Source: an uncultured bacterium | GTDB lineage: Bacteria; Cyanobacteriota; Vampirovibrionia; Gastranaerophilales; Gastranaerophilaceae | NCBI GenBank assembly: GCA_900556295.1 | Contig: USOK01000078.1 | Coordinates: forward strand, 1 to 7,231 | Length of the DNA: 7,231 nucleotides | Direction: 5' to 3' | Shown: in pieces, positions 4,780 through 7,231 of the stretch | Layout: the number at the start of each line of letters is the position of its first letter | Numbering within the stretch: the stretch's first letter is position 1 | The notes under the pieces: generated by a model | The model's database searches: none | What the model was told of the DNA's origin: nothing | What the model saw: the letters and a program-made list of their open reading frames with translations, nothing else | Program-made: the position numbers and the translations under genes

Positions 4780-4962
4780 CTAGACATTCCATTCAGGGTT
4801 TTTGCCGTCTGCAACATCAAAAAACTTACTCATACGTTCGCCAACAGTCGGTTTTTCAAGGTTTTTTTGAAAAATAGTAATCGGTTTTGTCACGTCAACT
4901 TGACTTGCCATTGCATCAAGTTTGTCAATTTTCTCTCTAATCGTTTCAAAATGTATAGCCAT
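4780..4962 (-). CDS. Small protein of unknown function, 60 residues
   Basis: A 60-residue protein read on the - strand, beginning MAIHFETIREKIDKLDAM and ending NPEWNV. I do not recognise it. The start at 4962 is chosen because GAGAAG (4974-4969 on the - strand) lies a few bases before it; an in-frame ATG at 5016 adds 18 residues but has no such site and would read through the candidate promoter. It has no signal peptide or membrane segment, so it is probably cytoplasmic. An amphipathic N-terminal helix is likely (about 4-18), followed by a Lys/Pro-rich middle. It converges on the second exbD and diverges from ftsH. The ribosome site, coding-like composition and its position filling an otherwise empty gap support it as real, but short ORFs can arise by chance. 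Confidence 0.6.
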   Translation of the reverse strand: MAIHFETIREKIDKLDAMASQVDVTKPITIFQKNLEKPTVGERMSKFFDVADGKNPEWNV

Positions 4963-4979
4963 AATATTCTTCTCTCTCT

Positions 4980-5009
4980 TATATATAAGAAAAATTTTTG
5001 AACAGGCAA
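4980..5009 (-). promoter_or_regulatory. Weak candidate promoter for the small - strand gene
   Basis: Read on the - strand, TTGCCT (5009-5004) and TATATA (4985-4980) are 18 bases apart. The predicted transcript start would fall close to or inside the ribosome site of the small gene, leaving a very short leader. AT-rich DNA gives many such matches, so this is only a suggestion. Confidence 0.3.
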
Positions 5010-5053
5010 ATTTCAAAGAAACGTGATTTGTTTACAAAAGTTTATATGACAAA

Positions 5054-5081
5054 AGACTTTACGCTTCTTTCTTTAAAGTCT
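5054..5081. promoter_or_regulatory. Dyad overlapping the ftsH -35 region (possible operator)
   Basis: A perfect 8-bp inverted repeat, AGACTTTA (5054-5061) and TAAAGTCT (5074-5081), with a 12-base spacer, overlaps the proposed -35 box of ftsH (5079-5084). A protein bound here would block the promoter. A T-run (5086-5091) begins four bases after the dyad, so a weak intrinsic terminator for read-through from the exbD side is the alternative; the stem has only two G-C pairs. It is not the CIRCE heat-shock operator. Confidence 0.45.
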
Positions 5082-5108
5082 ACAATTTTTTCATTTTTGC
5101 GTTATAAT
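5079..5108 (+). promoter_or_regulatory. Sigma70-type promoter of ftsH
   Basis: A perfect TATAAT (5103-5108) is preceded by TCTACA (5079-5084, four of six -35 consensus bases) at a spacing of 18. Transcription should begin near 5115, about 30 bases before the ftsH start. The weak -35 box lies within the right arm of the dyad, which would suit control by a DNA-binding protein. Confidence 0.6.
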
Positions 5109-5145
5109 GAGGGAAGTTAGATAGATATAAAGAGGGCGGTGTTTA

Positions 5146-7047
5146 ATGAATAAAAGTCAAACTGCAGGAATGTATATCGTGTTGGCAATAGTTGTCATAC
5201 TATTTGCTTCTTCGGTATTCATGTCAGAACCTACTACAAAGGTCTCTGAAATTTCTTATTCAAACTTTTTAACAAGGTTGGATAAAGGTGAATTCAAAAA
5301 AATTGAAAAATCAGATGATTTTTTGGTTGCTATTCCAAAAGTACAACCAGAAGCAAAGGAACAAAAGACGATTGCTCCTACAATGAACAACCCGTTTGGC
5401 GTTCCAGAAACAGCTAAAGCACCAACTTTAAAATATAAAGTTTTAACCCCAACTTATGACCCGGAATTAATGAAACGATTAGATGCATCCGATGCCGATA
5501 TTCAGGTTACAAGAGCTTCTGAATCTTCTAAAACTATTGGCAATTTATTAAGCTATTTATTATTACCAATTTTATTCTTAGTATTTCTTGCGGTTATGGC
5601 GAAAAGCATTCAGGCAGGCGGTTCTCAGGCAATGTCTTTTGGAAAAAGTAAAGCTAAAATGCTTTTAGACAGCAAAGTTAAAACAACTTTCAAAGACGTC
5701 GCAGGCATTGATGAAGAGAAAAAAGAACTTGAAGAAATCGTCGACTTCTTAAAAAACGGCGACAAATACATAAAACTCGGGGCAAGAATTCCAAAAGGCG
5801 TACTTCTTGTAGGACCTCCGGGGACAGGTAAAACCTTGATGGCAAAAGCCGTTGCAGGGGAAGCAGGCGTTCCATTCTTCTCTATAAGCGGTTCTGACTT
5901 CGTTGAAATGTTCGTCGGTGTTGGTGCAAGTCGTGTTAGAGATTTGTTTGAACAAGCGAAAAAACATCAACCTTGTATTATTTTTATTGATGAAATTGAT
6001 GCCGTGGGTCGTCAAAGAGGCGCCGGAATGGGCGGTGGACACGACGAAAGAGAACAAACTCTTAACCAATTGCTTGTTGAAATGGACGGTTTTGATGAAA
6101 ACACAAACATCATCGTAATCGCAGCAACAAACAGACCTGACATTTTGGATAACGCACTTTTAAGACCTGGGCGTTTCGACAGACAGATTTACATCAATGC
6201 TCCAGATGTTCGTGGCAGAGAACAGATTCTAAAAGTTCACGCAAAAAATAAACAACTTGAGCCGGAAGTTGATTTAAAAACCCTTGCAAAACGTACTCCA
6301 GGCTTTACCGGCGCAGATTTGCAAAACTTATTGAACGAAGCAGCTCTACTTGCTGCAAGAAATAATAAAGACAAAATTTCAATGGGTGACATTGACAATT
6401 CAATCGACAGAGTAATTGCCGGTATTGAAAAGAAAAGTAAAGTTTTAACAGACGAAGACAAAGAGTTAACATCTTATCACGAAGTTGGTCACGCATTGCT
6501 TGCAAAACTTTTGAAAGATGCGGACGAACTTCATAAAGTATCAATTATTCCAAGAGGTTATGCACTTGGGGTAACTTGGACAAAACCTAAAGATGAAAAA
6601 GTTCATACAAACAAAGCTAAATTGCTTGCACAAATTACTGTATCTCTTGGCGGTCGTGCTGCAGAAGAAATTATATACGGCAAAGACAGAGTAAGCACTG
6701 GTGCATCTCAAGACCTTATCAATGTAACAAATATCGCCAGAAAAATGGTTACAGCTTGGGGGATGTCAGACAGATTGGGTAACATGGCATACGGCAAAAA
6801 CCAAGAAAACGTATTTATGGGCAGAGATTTCGGGCATCAAAGGGATTATTCTGAACAGGTAGCATTTGAAATCGACGAAGAAATGAAACGCATTGTTGAC
6901 GAGAAATATGAAGAAGCTAAAAATATGCTTGCTTCAAATCGTGATATGTTAGAAGCAATTGCCAAAGAACTTCTTGACAAAGAAACAATTGATGCAGAAG
7001 AGTTCCAAGATATTATGAACAGAGTAGAACATCAAAGAAATAGTTAA
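5146..7047 (+). CDS. ftsH: ATP-dependent zinc metalloprotease FtsH
   Basis: A 633-residue hexameric membrane protease that unfolds and degrades damaged or regulatory membrane and soluble proteins, facing the cytoplasm. The N-terminal membrane helix (9-26) is followed by a periplasmic domain (27-130) with a Pro/Ala-rich stretch (63-95), and a second helix (131-152). The AAA+ module has Walker A GPPGTGKT (223-230), pore loop MFVG (255-258), Walker B IIFIDEID (278-285) and the second region of homology with RPGRFDR (340-346). The zinc site is HEVGH (445-449; HEAGH is usual, but HExxH is satisfied), with D523 in STGASQDL as the third ligand. It has the usual C-terminal helical tail. Length and all key residues are intact. 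AGAGGG (5131-5136) lies nine bases before ATG. It has its own promoter and terminator, so it appears to be a single-gene unit, not part of the exb operon. Confidence 0.98.
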   Translation: MNKSQTAGMYIVLAIVVILFASSVFMSEPTTKVSEISYSNFLTRLDKGEFKKIEKSDDFLVAIPKVQPEAKEQKTIAPTMNNPFGVPETAKAPTLKYKVLTPTYDPELMKRLDASDADIQVTRASESSKTIGNLLSYLLLPILFLVFLAVMAKSIQAGGSQAMSFGKSKAKMLLDSKVKTTFKDVAGIDEEKKELEEIVDFLKNGDKYIKLGARIPKGVLLVGPPGTGKTLMAKAVAGEAGVPFFSISGSDFVEMFVGVGASRVRDLFEQAKKHQPCIIFIDEIDAVGRQRGAGMGGGHDEREQTLNQLLVEMDGFDENTNIIVIAATNRPDILDNALLRPGRFDRQIYINAPDVRGREQILKVHAKNKQLEPEVDLKTLAKRTPGFTGADLQNLLNEAALLAARNNKDKISMGDIDNSIDRVIAGIEKKSKVLTDEDKELTSYHEVGHALLAKLLKDADELHKVSIIPRGYALGVTWTKPKDEKVHTNKAKLLAQITVSLGGRAAEEIIYGKDRVSTGASQDLINVTNIARKMVTAWGMSDRLGNMAYGKNQENVFMGRDFGHQRDYSEQVAFEIDEEMKRIVDEKYEEAKNMLASNRDMLEAIAKELLDKETIDAEEFQDIMNRVEHQRNS

Positions 7048-7068
7048 ATTTTTTAATAATGTTGTTTA

Positions 7069-7104
7069 AACAAAAAAGGTACGAGGTATCGTACCTTTTT
7101 TGTT
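7069..7104. terminator. Intrinsic terminator of ftsH, possibly bidirectional
   Basis: GGTACGA (7078-7084) pairs with TCGTACC (7089-7095) around a 4-base loop GGTA. Flanking A6 and T6 extend the perfect stem to 16 bp (7069-7084 with 7089-7104). The T6 run at 7096-7101 makes it an intrinsic terminator for ftsH, 22 bases after the stop codon. The A6 run at 7072-7077 gives the same arrangement on the - strand, so it could also end a convergent gene to the right. Confidence 0.92.
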
Positions 7105-7231
7105 ATTTAGGGTAGTTATTTCCTTAAATAGTCGCAATTCATGTCATTTTAAAAGAGCAGAAAATCTAGCTGTCAGCGTAGATATTGTTATTTAATAGGC
7201 ATTGATAGATTCTGAATAGCAAGAAAAATTA
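7105..7231. other. Intergenic tail, no gene supported
   Basis: AT-rich sequence to the window edge. No start codon with a ribosome site, no promoter with both boxes and no RNA gene is visible. On the - strand the frames entering from the right edge are open for only about 12 to 21 codons before a stop, so a convergent gene tail cannot be excluded or supported. Confidence 0.4.

Noticed and set aside
4963..5016. N-terminal extension of the small - strand gene to the ATG at 5016
   Set aside because: It lacks a good ribosome site and would translate the AT-rich stretch that holds the candidate promoter. The start at 4962 has a purine-rich site at the right distance.
5027..5038. Short palindrome TTTGT-TT-ACAAA between the small gene and ftsH
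   Set aside because: Five-base arms of A/T-rich sequence are expected by chance in such AT-rich DNA.
5054..5081. CIRCE/HrcA operator upstream of ftsH
   Set aside because: CIRCE has TTAGCACTC arms with a 9-base spacer. The arms and the spacer here are different.
5749..6069. 106-codon open frame on the - strand inside ftsH
   Set aside because: It is a shadow of a highly conserved AAA+ coding region, with no ribosome site and no recognisable product.
6478..6492. HEVGH in place of HEAGH as a sign of an inactive FtsH
   Set aside because: The HExxH zinc motif is intact, and the third ligand D523 and all ATPase motifs are present, so this is a mild variant.

Overview
The window is AT-rich, densely coding bacterial DNA in the standard genetic code, from an organism with a two-membrane envelope: it encodes Tol/Ton-type energy transduction parts and two proteins with signal peptides. 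The AT-richness, the gene style and the heptamer tandem repeats between genes (recalling the heptamer repeats of cyanobacteria) suggest a gut-type, non-photosynthetic relative of cyanobacteria (Vampirovibrionia/'Melainabacteria', for example Gastranaerophilales). That placement is inference; nothing here proves it.

Layout. (1) 1-96: end of a heptamer repeat, then a strong promoter whose predicted start of transcription falls on the start codon of the first gene. (2) 97-1470: two secreted proteins, homologous to each other, with a core that resembles the C-terminal beta domain of VirB10/TrbI. (3) 1542-4737: an envelope energy-transduction module made of a TolA/TonB-like protein, an ExbB/TolQ-like protein and two ExbD/TolR-like proteins, all on the + strand. 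The two exbD genes come from a tandem duplication that also copied about 180 bases of leader DNA, including repeats and hairpins. (4) 4780-4962: a small gene of unknown function on the - strand. (5) 5054-7104: ftsH, the membrane AAA+ zinc protease, with its own promoter, a dyad overlapping the -35 box, and a strong intrinsic terminator. (6) 7105-7231: no supportable gene.

How the genes may work together. ExbB and the ExbD pair should form a proton-driven inner-membrane motor acting on the TolA/TonB-like rod, whose C-terminal domain reaches across the periplasm. The secreted VirB10-like proteins upstream could be periplasmic or outer-membrane partners. That link rests only on adjacency and on the known TonB-like behaviour of VirB10, and is a hypothesis. 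FtsH is probably a separate transcription unit.

The most unusual signals are the exbD leader duplication with a hairpin kept by a compensatory base-pair change, the heptamer repeat blocks at four places, the likely leaderless first gene, and the VirB10-like pair beside an ExbBD motor.
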